From the NCBI GenBank assembly GCA_016190505.1, contig JACPQM010000049.1, positions 1 to 41,284 on the forward strand: a stretch of 41,284 nt of DNA, read 5' to 3'. The position numbers and the translations under genes were made by a program. Shown here piece after piece: positions 21,210-29,417 of the stretch. The DNA is from Chloroflexota bacterium. GTDB taxonomy: Bacteria > Chloroflexota > Dehalococcoidia > JACPQK01. Every line of letters begins with the position of its first letter. Within the stretch, counting starts at the first letter, position 1. The notes under the pieces were generated by a model. That model worked only from the letters and a program-made list of their open reading frames with translations. It did not search any database and was not told the DNA's origin.

Positions 21210-22433
21210 CTAGTGCGTTTCGGGCGGTCCGCCCTTCTCCTCGGGATTGGATGGTGGGAAGTCCACGCCATCGAGGTCTCCGGTGATCTGCCAGCCGGTC
21301 ACCAGGCCCTGAGGGTAGTTGCCGCCGGCTGCACTTTGCGACTGCTCGTTGTGGCCGTGCATGGGGTACGCCAGCGGAGATTGGCCCACACCACCCAAAG
21401 TGAGTGAAAGCTCGGTGCGTATCAACCGCCTCAAGGGAATGGTGTGGTCTCCCGGAATGTCTGGAGGCCGGATGAAGGGTAACAGCCAGTCCATGCGGCC
21501 CCCCGACTCCGAGGTCTGGGTATCCACGAAGAGGACGTTCTCCTGCACCTGGTAGCTGCCGGCGAGGTCAGTCCTGGCCAGCAGGAAGACATGGTTGCCG
21601 TGGATGTGAGGCGAGTCCGACGTCATTCCGGCGTTCATTATCCGTACCACGTGTGGCTGCCCGATGGTCCCCGAAGGAATGGTGTGATGGTTGTGCGCGG
21701 AGAAGGCCCCCGACTCCCCGTTGATGGCGAAGTACCGAGCCACGTACTCTTCCTTTAACTGCGTGGCATCTATCTGCTGACCCCTCTGCGCCATAGCGTT
21801 GAAGCGCGGGTCAACGGTGCTGAACAACCAGATTCGGGTCCGCTCGGGTTTCCAGGGCTCGCCGGGGAAATGCCCTGTCGTGCCCAGGTGGTCGAACAAC
21901 TGCTGGACGGCAGGAGTCGGCTCGCTGTATGGAGTGTTCCCGGTCCTGGGCAGCACTATCATCGGTCCGTGAAGGCCCAGGACCCGGTTGACTGGCGCGT
22001 TGAGGTGATCAAAGTACATGTAGCTACCGCCCGCGGGCGCCGTGAACTCCAGCGTCCGGCTCTCGCCAGGCCCCAACTCCAGCCCAACCCCCACGGCGCC
22101 GGCCACCCCCGGGATGCGGAACCCATGGACTGTGGGAAGATTGTTGGTGACCGCGAGCTCGACGGTGTCCCCTTCGATTGCCTCGATAAGAGGGCCAGGA
22201 AACTGGGGCAAATGCGCGGGGTTGTCCCGGTCTTCGAAGGCCCAGTGGTAGATCATGGTGTGGTCCACCATCTCCACCAGCGCTTCGGTCATGGCCAGTC
22301 GGATGGTGATGGCCCTGTTGCGGCCAGTGACCAGCGCCTGCCACAAGTCCTGCCCCGCCAGCGCCGTGGCAGATGCCCCGGCGATGCCCAGCATGGCGTA
22401 CTTCACAAACTCGCGCCTGTTCACTCTTCTCAC
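21210..22433 (-). CDS. Tat-exported multicopper-oxidase-fold protein lacking all cysteines
   Basis: GTG start after GGGAGG (7-nt gap), 407 residues. The N-terminus NRREFVKYAMLGIAGASATALA is a twin-arginine signal. The fold is that of a cupredoxin oxidase: PGPLIEAIEGDTVELAVTNN, a YMYFDHLNAP segment at the place of YHCH, GLHGPMIV, SPHIHGNH and YPMHGHNEQS...NYPQG. No cysteine occurs anywhere in the protein, so a normal type-1 copper site is impossible, and the N-terminal HWHG is reduced to VHGF. His clusters (HNHH, HIHGNH, HGHNE) could still bind metal. Probably a structural or accessory partner of the next gene. Confidence 0.82.
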   Translation of the reverse strand: MRRVNRREFVKYAMLGIAGASATALAGQDLWQALVTGRNRAITIRLAMTEALVEMVDHTMIYHWAFEDRDNPAHLPQFPGPLIEAIEGDTVELAVTNNLPTVHGFRIPGVAGAVGVGLELGPGESRTLEFTAPAGGSYMYFDHLNAPVNRVLGLHGPMIVLPRTGNTPYSEPTPAVQQLFDHLGTTGHFPGEPWKPERTRIWLFSTVDPRFNAMAQRGQQIDATQLKEEYVARYFAINGESGAFSAHNHHTIPSGTIGQPHVVRIMNAGMTSDSPHIHGNHVFLLARTDLAGSYQVQENVLFVDTQTSESGGRMDWLLPFIRPPDIPGDHTIPLRRLIRTELSLTLGGVGQSPLAYPMHGHNEQSQSAAGGNYPQGLVTGWQITGDLDGVDFPPSNPEEKGGPPETH

Positions 22434-22512
22434 TGGCGCACCTCCCTAACGCGTCCTTGCCGGTGATGGGCAACCATTTGCAACATATGGTAGGCCGGCC
22501 CGCCCTTACACG

Positions 22513-22525
22513 CCAGGTTACCTGG
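22513..22525 (-). promoter_or_regulatory. Palindrome upstream of the multicopper oxidase pair
   Basis: CCAGG-TTA-CCTGG, about 80 nt before the GTG at 22433, could be an operator. No convincing promoter boxes were found around it. Confidence 0.25.
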
Positions 22526-22646
22526 TTAGAAAACGGTAAGAGGGCCGGGGTAGCGCGGCGCGGCCAACTCGGATTAAGAAACTTTTTCTGGGGGTCCGCG
22601 TGTGGGCCTTGACACAGCCAGGCTTTGCTCCTACCCCGTGTCCCGG

Positions 22647-22990
22647 GTCCCCTTTTGGGAGGTAACCGAAGAGGAATGGGACCGGGTCATGGCGGTGAAC
22701 CTCAAGAGCGTGTTCTTGTGCGCCCACGCCGTCACCCCGCACATGAAGAGCCGGGGCAAAGGGCGAATCATCAACATCAGCTCACTGACAGTGTGGATAG
22801 CCCCCGCCAATATGGCCCACTACGCAGCCTCGAAGGCAGGCGTCATCGGCCTGACTCGGACCCTGGCCCGGGCGCTGGGCGAGTTCAACATCATGGTGAA
22901 CTGTGCAGTCCCGGGCGGTACCGGCACCGAAGCCCTGCCGGAACGGCCGGAGACAGTTACTCTGCGGTGCATCAAACGGCTCCAGTACCG
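22647..22990 (+). pseudogene. Truncated short-chain dehydrogenase/reductase remnant
   Basis: The frame has the SDR middle: VTEEEWDRVMAVNLKSVFLC, GRIINISS, the catalytic YAASK (Tyr and Lys), LTRTLARALGEFNIMVNCAVPG and CIKRLQ. The N-terminal TGxxxGIG nucleotide-binding half is missing, and after CIKRLQ the sequence loses the usual SDR end and runs on as unrelated codons to 23093, overlapping the next gene. It cannot bind NAD(P) as it stands, so I call it a remnant. Confidence 0.75.
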
Positions 22991-23064
22991 AAAACCCGCG
23001 GCCATTGACAACCTAGCTGCAACACGCTATAAGAGGAACATCCCCATAACCTGGAGGCGTGTTG

Positions 23065-25536
23065 GTGGCATCGCCGGCGGCCCAGCGGCGTGAGGACATA
23101 GTCCAGCGGCTTATCGCCAGGCACGAAGGCGAGGAGACCGTCTATACCGGCTGCATGGTCAACTGCGGCGGCAATAGCTCCTGTGCCCTGAAGGTCCGCC
23201 TCAAGGATGGCGTGGTGGCCGCCATCGAGCCCGACGACCGCTACCATCCGGGCGTAGGCCGGGAGGACCGCCTGCTCGCCGACCGGGACCTGGTGCAGGC
23301 CCGGGCACAGAAGCGGGGCTGCCCCATGGCTTGGGTCTGGCACAAACAGCTCTACAACCCTGATCGCATACTTCACCCCCTGCTCAGAGAGCCGGGCAGC
23401 CGCCGGGGCGAACCCAGGTTCCGGAGCATCTCTTGGGATGAGGCGCTGGACACCCTGGTAGAGCGGATGGAGCGCTGCAAACACAACTACGGCCCGTACT
23501 CGGTGATGGTGCCCTATCCACCCAACCCGCATGCCTCGCGTCTGTTCTCCTTCTGGGGCGCGGGTGTTGACTCCTGGGCCATGTGCTCCATGGACCCCGA
23601 GACACTGTTCCTTCATATGATGACCGGGCGCGACCGCTACACGGGGGATGACCGGAACTCCTCCTCCGCCGCCGACATGCTCATGGACTCCAAGCTCATC
23701 GTGCTCTGGGGCTTTGAGCCTACGGTCACCCACCACGGCCCGGGGCACCAGTTCGCCTGGTATGTCAAGATGGCCCGGGAGCGGGGCACACCGGTCATCT
23801 GTATCGAGCCGCGCTATACCGTCGCCGCCGAAGTCCTGGCCGACCAGTGGATCCCCATCAAGCCCGGCACCGACATGGCCTTCATTCTGGGCGTGGCCTA
23901 CGTCCTCTTCGATGAAGGTCTGTACAACAGGGAGTTTGTGGCCCGCTGCATCGAGCCTCAGGGGTTCGACCGCTGGCGCCGTTACGTCCTGGGCCTGGCC
24001 GACGGCGCCGCCAAGACGCCAAGCTGGGCCTCCGCGGTGTGCGGCGTCCCCGCCGAGACTATCGCCCAGTTTGCTCGCCTCTACGCCCGGAGCAAGCCCA
24101 CCTGGCTGTGGAAGCACTGGTCCGTGGCCCGCAAGAGCTACGGCGAGAACTCGGCCCGTGGCGCCGCCATGCTCCAGGCCATGATGGGCTACTTTGGAGT
24201 GCCCGGCGGCGTTATGCCTTTTTACCTGGGTAGCTGGCCGGTGCCCGCCCTGACCGGCGCCCCCTACGGCGGCAGCGGCGACTATCAGGCGCCCAAGATA
24301 TGCCGCAGCCACAAATGGGCACAGGCTGTGCTTCTCCTGGACCAGGTACGTAGCGGCCAGATGAGTGAGACCGAATGGCGGGCCATTGTAGGCTACAAGG
24401 CAGCGCCGGAGCTGCCCATCCCGCGAGACTTCAACCCGCATATCCTGTGGTGGGGCGGACAGGCCCATACCAGCAGCAACCACCTGACCACCGGGTGCGA
24501 CGCCACCGGCGACCAGGTGCGGGCCATGGAGCGCATGGACTTCATCCCCTACCTGCACACCACCATGACCCCCACCGCTCGGTACGCCGACCTCATCCTG
24601 CCGGCCATTGACCCCATGTGGGAAGGCCATGTGCTCATGAACAACGTCTATGGCGGGTTTGCCACCGTTAGCTACTGCCCGGGCGTGGTGAAGTCGCCGG
24701 GCGAGGCTCGCCCTGTCGAGTGGGTCTATACCCAGATCGCTAACCGCCTGGGCTTCGGGAAGCAGTTCAACCCCTACTACACCACCGACGAAAACTGGTG
24801 GCAGGACTGGGACCGCTTCCTCCGTGACCTCTACCAGCGCCAGGTGGTGAAGTCTCTGGCCAGCCAGGGCCTCGAAGCTCCGCCATGGGAGGAGTTCAAG
24901 GAGAAGCGCTTCCTGCACCTCGATGAGATGCACGACCGGCCTCACGTGGGCTTCACCGAGGAGGTCCAGGGCCGCCGTCCCTTCAAGACTCCCTCGGGCA
25001 AGTTTGAGTTCTCTTCCGGCACACTGGAAGACGAAGGCCGCAGAGGGCAGTTGCAGTGCGACCACCTGGGGCGCCACTACCAGGACCTGGCCAACGACTG
25101 GCGCGACATGCAACCCCTGGCCGTGTACCAGCCATCCATCCACGGGATGGAGGACTCTGCCACGCGCAAGTACCCCCTGATGATGCTCACGCCCCATAGC
25201 CGGTATCGCGCCCACTCCACCTTCTGGAACGTGCCCTGGCTGCGGGGCGACTGCTACCGGCACGCGGTGTGGCTCAGCGTAGCCGACGCCAGCGCCCGGG
25301 GCATAATGGACGGCGACCGGGTGCGAGTGCATAACGAAAAGGGCGAGTTGGTGCTCCCTGCCTACGTGACCTCGCGCATCATGCCGGGAGTCACTGTTGT
25401 GCGGCAAGGGGCATGGTACCAGGAGGACAATGGGGTTGCTCCCCACGTATTGCTGGGAGACAGCCGAAGTCCGGTAACCGCACCGCATGCTACCACACTG
25501 GTAGAAGTGGAGAAGACAGGAGAGCACAATGAGTGA
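23065..25536 (+). CDS. DMSO reductase-family molybdopterin oxidoreductase, catalytic subunit
   Basis: GGAGG at 23053-23057 favours the GTG at 23065 (an in-frame GTG at 23059 is too close), about 823 residues. Near the N-terminus is a 4Fe-4S motif, GCMVNCGGNSSC (Cys30, 34, 40) with the fourth Cys86 in RGCPMAW. Then follow the bis-MGD-binding domains (SWDEALDTLVERM, LIVLWGFEPTVTHHGPGHQF, PTARYADLILPAIDPMWEGH) and the C-terminal barrel (GIMDGDRVRVHNEKGELVLPAYVTSRIMPGVTVVRQGAW). No Tat signal, so probably cytoplasmic. It overlaps the next gene by 8 nt. No electron-transfer FeS or membrane-anchor subunit follows. The substrate cannot be read from sequence. Confidence 0.92.
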   Translation: MASPAAQRREDIVQRLIARHEGEETVYTGCMVNCGGNSSCALKVRLKDGVVAAIEPDDRYHPGVGREDRLLADRDLVQARAQKRGCPMAWVWHKQLYNPDRILHPLLREPGSRRGEPRFRSISWDEALDTLVERMERCKHNYGPYSVMVPYPPNPHASRLFSFWGAGVDSWAMCSMDPETLFLHMMTGRDRYTGDDRNSSSAADMLMDSKLIVLWGFEPTVTHHGPGHQFAWYVKMARERGTPVICIEPRYTVAAEVLADQWIPIKPGTDMAFILGVAYVLFDEGLYNREFVARCIEPQGFDRWRRYVLGLADGAAKTPSWASAVCGVPAETIAQFARLYARSKPTWLWKHWSVARKSYGENSARGAAMLQAMMGYFGVPGGVMPFYLGSWPVPALTGAPYGGSGDYQAPKICRSHKWAQAVLLLDQVRSGQMSETEWRAIVGYKAAPELPIPRDFNPHILWWGGQAHTSSNHLTTGCDATGDQVRAMERMDFIPYLHTTMTPTARYADLILPAIDPMWEGHVLMNNVYGGFATVSYCPGVVKSPGEARPVEWVYTQIANRLGFGKQFNPYYTTDENWWQDWDRFLRDLYQRQVVKSLASQGLEAPPWEEFKEKRFLHLDEMHDRPHVGFTEEVQGRRPFKTPSGKFEFSSGTLEDEGRRGQLQCDHLGRHYQDLANDWRDMQPLAVYQPSIHGMEDSATRKYPLMMLTPHSRYRAHSTFWNVPWLRGDCYRHAVWLSVADASARGIMDGDRVRVHNEKGELVLPAYVTSRIMPGVTVVRQGAWYQEDNGVAPHVLLGDSRSPVTAPHATTLVEVEKTGEHNE

Positions 25537-27805
25537 ACTGGCGGTAGTGGGTAAGTCTGTTCCTCGAAAGGACGGCGTGGTCAAGGTCATCGGCCAGGCC
25601 CAGTTCGGCGGCGACCTGGTGGCGCCTGGTATGCTCCATGGCAAAGTCCTGCGCAGCCCCTACGCCCACGCCCGCATTGTGAGCATTGACACTAGCCGGG
25701 CGAAAAGACTGCCAGGAGTAAGGACGGTCATCACCGGCAAGGACTTCCCGGGCATCAAGTTCGGGTTTCTGCCCATAACCCGGGACCAGTTGCCCTTCGC
25801 CACCGACAAGGCCCGCTACTATGGGGAAGCGGTGGCCGCCATCGCCGCCGGGGACGAGGACACCGCCGAGGAGGCCCTGGACCTCATCAAGGTGGAGTAC
25901 GAGGAGTTGCCAGCCCTGCTCAGCGTCCAGGAGGCACTGCGCCCAGGGGCCCCCCTGATACACTCCGACAAGCCAGGGAACATCGCCTTCACCGCCAAGT
26001 ACCACCACGGCAACGTGGACCGGGGCTTCGAGGAGTGCGACTACGTCAAGGAAGAGCACCTCAGCAGCCAGCGCATCAGCCACGGCTTCATCGAGCCCCA
26101 CTGCATGCTGGCCAGCGTCGAAGGCGACCGGGTTATCCTGCAAGGGACCAAGCAAAGCCCCTACATAACCTGGCGGCACCTGTGCCGGGCCATGGACCTG
26201 CCCTTGAGCAAGGTGCGCATGCTGAACCCTTACGTCGGTGGGGCCTACTCGGGCAAGCACGACCCCTTTGATGTGGACTTCGCCGCCACCAAGCTGGCCC
26301 TGGTGACAGGCCGCCCGGTGCGGGTAGAGCTTACCCAGGACGAGGTCCTGGGCTTTGGCCGCCAGCGCCATGCCAAGGACTGCTGGATAAAGCTGGGGGC
26401 CAAGAAGGACGGCACGCTGGTGGCCCTGGACACCAGGGCATACTTCGAGGGCGGCGCCTACACAGCCTGTGCCCCCATCAACCTGCTGGCCCTGGGCAGC
26501 GGACTCCTCATGCCCTACCGCATCCCCAACGCCCGCTACGATGGCGCCAAGGTATACACCAACCGCCCGCCCTGCGGCGCCGTGCGGGGGCAGGCCCGGG
26601 TCATCGCCAGCTACATCCTGGAAGCTGTGCTCACCGATTTGGCAAACGACATGGGCATAGACCAAGTCGAGATCAGGAGGAAGAACGCCCTGCTCAACAA
26701 CGAGCGGAACTGCGCCGGCGTCGTCTTCGAGAACTTCATCTTCCCCGAGGTGGCCGACCGGCTCAAGCAGATGATGCCCTGGCCAGACAAGCAGTCAGAG
26801 AAGAAGTCCTTTCACGGCATCGGCTTTGCTACCTGTGCCTACGGCTCGGGCGCCCGCACCCGCGGCCACTGGGCATCGGCGGCAGTGGTCAAAGTCACTG
26901 AGGACGGTGGCGTGAACCTCGTCCAGGGCGCCACCGAGCTGGGCCAGGGATCCGACACGGTGCTGTCCCAGATTGTCGCCGAGGCCCTGGGCGTCCGATA
27001 CGAAGATGTCAGCGTGGCCGAAGAGGACACCGACGCGTCGGTACTGGAGCAGGGCATATTCTCCTGCCGGACCACAGTATGGGCGGGCAACGCGGCCCGC
27101 ATCGCGGCGGAAGACGCCCGCCGGCAGCTTGCCGAGGTCGCCGCAACCCTTCTAGAGGCGGACCCCAATGACATCGAGTTCCGCCTGGGCAACGTTTATG
27201 TCAAGAGCGACCCCAGGCGCAGCATCACCTTCAATGAGGTGGTACGCAAGGCCTACTACGAGAAGGGCCAGCCCATCTACGGGCGCGGCACCTGGGCCAT
27301 GGACGCGGGCCGCGTGGACTGGGCCACCGCTGGCGAGCATTTCACGCCGGGGCGAGGCGTCGTGTGCATGGCGGTGGAGGTATCGGTGGACCCGGAGACA
27401 GGCAAGGTGCGCATCCTGAACCTGTGGGGCGCCCACGACAACGGACAGCCGGTCAACCCGGCTATGCTGGGCGGCCAGCTCGAAGGGGGGAGCCTGGCCC
27501 ACTTGGCCCAGGGCGTATTCGAGGAGTGCCTCACTGACGAGCATGGGAAACCGCTCAACGCCGATTTCTTCGACTACAAGATGCCTACTGCCCTGGACGC
27601 GCCCCACTTCTCCGGTCAGCCGGTGATCGTGCACAACCCCTACGGGCCCTTCGGGGCCAAGGGCGGCGGCGAGGACCTGAGCAGTTGCGCCCTGGCCGCG
27701 GTCACCAACGCGATAACCGACGCCATCGGCGTGCGCGTCCCCGACCTGCCGCTGACGCCGCAGAAGGTGCTCAAGGCCCTGAAGCAGAAGAACGGTCAAG
27801 AGTAG
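25529..27805 (+). CDS. Xanthine dehydrogenase-family molybdopterin-binding (large) subunit
   Basis: 758 residues, the size of aldehyde oxidase/CO dehydrogenase/hydroxybenzoyl-CoA reductase large subunits. It opens with VGKSVPRKDGVVKVIGQAQFGGDL, has the ald-xan hammerhead (GKVLRSPYAHARIVSIDTS), PYVGGAYSGK, the TELGQGSDTVLSQIVAEALGV cofactor loop, and the C-terminal GAKGGGE whose Glu715 is the expected catalytic base. The ATG overlaps the end of the DMSO-reductase-type gene by 8 nt, so the two molybdoenzymes are made together. The usual FAD and 2Fe-2S subunits are not beside it. It probably hydroxylates or oxidises a carbonyl or heterocycle with its own electron acceptor. Confidence 0.93.
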   Translation: MSELAVVGKSVPRKDGVVKVIGQAQFGGDLVAPGMLHGKVLRSPYAHARIVSIDTSRAKRLPGVRTVITGKDFPGIKFGFLPITRDQLPFATDKARYYGEAVAAIAAGDEDTAEEALDLIKVEYEELPALLSVQEALRPGAPLIHSDKPGNIAFTAKYHHGNVDRGFEECDYVKEEHLSSQRISHGFIEPHCMLASVEGDRVILQGTKQSPYITWRHLCRAMDLPLSKVRMLNPYVGGAYSGKHDPFDVDFAATKLALVTGRPVRVELTQDEVLGFGRQRHAKDCWIKLGAKKDGTLVALDTRAYFEGGAYTACAPINLLALGSGLLMPYRIPNARYDGAKVYTNRPPCGAVRGQARVIASYILEAVLTDLANDMGIDQVEIRRKNALLNNERNCAGVVFENFIFPEVADRLKQMMPWPDKQSEKKSFHGIGFATCAYGSGARTRGHWASAAVVKVTEDGGVNLVQGATELGQGSDTVLSQIVAEALGVRYEDVSVAEEDTDASVLEQGIFSCRTTVWAGNAARIAAEDARRQLAEVAATLLEADPNDIEFRLGNVYVKSDPRRSITFNEVVRKAYYEKGQPIYGRGTWAMDAGRVDWATAGEHFTPGRGVVCMAVEVSVDPETGKVRILNLWGAHDNGQPVNPAMLGGQLEGGSLAHLAQGVFEECLTDEHGKPLNADFFDYKMPTALDAPHFSGQPVIVHNPYGPFGAKGGGEDLSSCALAAVTNAITDAIGVRVPDLPLTPQKVLKALKQKNGQE

Positions 27806-27833
27806 TGGTGGGGATGGGCGGACTTGCCGGCTT

Positions 27834-27922
27834 GTCGTTGCGAGGAGCGGAGCGACGAAGCAATCCACAGACTCTGCCACCGGTCCAGACATGTCGGGAC
27901 TTCGCTGCGCTCGCAATGACGG
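27834..27922. repeat. MITE-like repeat, copy 3
   Basis: 89 bp with ends GTCGTTGCGAGG and CTCGCAATGACGG (one mismatch in the left arm), the GACGAAGCAATCC block and ACATGTCGGGACTTCGCTGC as in copy 1. It follows the molybdoenzyme pair. Confidence 0.88.
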
Positions 27923-27941
27923 TCAGCAGGTGGGCTAATGG

Positions 27942-28127
27942 ATGTCATGTTGCGGCACAGGGCAGCGGGACCGGCTGCATCTTGTTGCTTTCAACGAACT
28001 GTGCCATCTCGGTTCATGGCTCTACAATGGGTCCCGGCCCGTCAGGACCTATGAGACTCGCAACGACGGGGGGCCTTTTCAGTCTACGGATGTCATTCGC
28101 AATGGCGTGGTCAGTCATATATTCTAG
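27942..28127 (+). CDS. Small ORF, possible gene remnant
   Basis: 61 codons from ATG 27942. The second half, HLVAFNELCHLGSWLYNGSR and PVRTYETRNDGGPF, looks like real protein sequence rather than random frame, but there is no clear Shine-Dalgarno and I do not recognise it. It ends just before the Shine-Dalgarno of the CoA-transferase gene. It may be a translated leader or the tail of a lost gene. Confidence 0.3.
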   Translation: MSCCGTGQRDRLHLVAFNELCHLGSWLYNGSRPVRTYETRNDGGPFQSTDVIRNGVVSHIF

Positions 28128-28136
28128 GAGGTAAGA

Positions 28137-29333
28137 ATGATCCTACAGGGCATCAAGGTGGTGGAAATGGGCCAGTTCATCTTCGTGCCGTATGCCGCCG
28201 TCCACCTGGCGGACCTGGGGGCCGAGGTGATCAAGCTGGAGAACCCGGCAGGCGGCGACCCCCAGCGCAACACACGCCATGCGCACTTGCCCCAGGGCGA
28301 CTTCAACTTCATGTTCGAGCAGAACAACCGGGGCAAGAGGAGCCTGGCCATCAACGTGAACACTGACGCGGGGCGGGAGGTCGCCCACCGCCTGATCGCC
28401 CAGACCGACGTCTTCATCACTAACTTCCAGATACCCACCCTCCAGCGCATGAAGATGGACTATGAGACCCTGTCCCAGGTCAATCCCCGCCTGATTTACG
28501 CTCTGGGCACTGGCTATGGCATGAAGGGGCCGGACCGCGACCTGGGGGCGTTTGACTACGGCATTTTCGCCCGCAGCGGCATGATGGCGTCCTTCGGCGA
28601 AGAGGGCACTCCCCTGGTGCAGTGCCAGCCGGGCATGGGCGACCACATCGCCGCCATGAACATCTGCTGCGCCATCGGCATGGCGCTATACCATCGCAGC
28701 CAGACCGGCAAGGGGCAACTGGTCCATGCCTCCCTCTTGGGCAGCATGCTGGATGCGGGCTCGGTGAGCCTGCAATCGGCCCTAGCTACCGGCCAGGAGG
28801 TGACCCGCAAGCGGCGCGCCAAGTCCGGCAACCCACTATGCAACTCCTATTCGGACAAGAACGGCGAGTGGTTCCAGCTTTCATCCAAGCAGCCCGACCG
28901 CAACTGGCACGACTTCTGCGACGCCCTGGGCCTCCAGGACCTGGAAAACAACCCGCGGTTCCACAGCACCGCCGCCCGGGACCAGAACTGCGAGGAGCTT
29001 ATCGGCATCCTGGACCGCAAGTTCGCCACTATGAGTGTGGACCAGATCGCCGGGGCCTTCAAGGGGAAGAACGTCCACTGGTCACGCGCCTACACCTACG
29101 GCCTGGTGGCCAAGGACCAGCAGGTCTGGGAAAACGACTACATTGTCGAGGCCACCCATCCCACGCAAGGCAAATACAAGGCCTTCGGCGCGCCCTGGCA
29201 TTTCAGTGCTGGGCAACCCAAACCCAGGCTGGGGATCCCCGAGCTCGGTGAGCAGAACGAGGAGATACTGCTCAGCCTGGGCTACACTTGGGACGACATC
29301 ATCAAGCTCAAGGAGCAGGACGTCCTGCTGTAG
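28137..29333 (+). CDS. CaiB/BaiF family III CoA-transferase
   Basis: 398 residues, standard family length, after an AGGAGG Shine-Dalgarno. The opening ILQGIKVVEMGQFIFVPYAAVHLADLGAEVIKLENPAGGD and NRGKRSLAINVNTDAGREV are diagnostic. The catalytic Asp169 is in GMGDHIAAM. It moves CoA from a donor acyl-CoA to a carboxylic acid acceptor through an aspartyl-CoA thioester. Coupled in space with molybdoenzymes and a solute-binding protein, it probably activates a carboxylate for breakdown. The substrate is unknown. Confidence 0.95.
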   Translation: MILQGIKVVEMGQFIFVPYAAVHLADLGAEVIKLENPAGGDPQRNTRHAHLPQGDFNFMFEQNNRGKRSLAINVNTDAGREVAHRLIAQTDVFITNFQIPTLQRMKMDYETLSQVNPRLIYALGTGYGMKGPDRDLGAFDYGIFARSGMMASFGEEGTPLVQCQPGMGDHIAAMNICCAIGMALYHRSQTGKGQLVHASLLGSMLDAGSVSLQSALATGQEVTRKRRAKSGNPLCNSYSDKNGEWFQLSSKQPDRNWHDFCDALGLQDLENNPRFHSTAARDQNCEELIGILDRKFATMSVDQIAGAFKGKNVHWSRAYTYGLVAKDQQVWENDYIVEATHPTQGKYKAFGAPWHFSAGQPKPRLGIPELGEQNEEILLSLGYTWDDIIKLKEQDVLL

Positions 29334-29352
29334 ACCGCAGCCGGGATTGGTA

Positions 29353-29383
29353 CGTAGGGGCGGGTTTGAAACCCGCCCCTACG
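29353..29383. terminator. Perfect GTAGGGGC palindrome between convergent genes
   Basis: CGTAGGGGCGGGTTT, one G, then AAACCCGCCCCTACG: 15-bp arms. It sits 20 nt after the CoA-transferase stop and 35 nt before the end of the minus-strand lipoprotein gene, so it can act as a terminator for both. It is a full member of the dispersed family. Confidence 0.75.
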
Positions 29384-29417
29384 GTTTCTCACAAACGCAA
29401 AGAGCGGGGAAGGGCCA

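Noticed and set aside
22972..25644. 890-residue ORF opposite the molybdopterin oxidoreductase
   Set aside because: Shadow frame caused by high-GC codon bias; no start context and no recognisable domain, while the plus strand has a full known family.
25490..26665. 391-residue ORF opposite the xanthine-dehydrogenase-type gene
   Set aside because: Antisense shadow; no domain seen.
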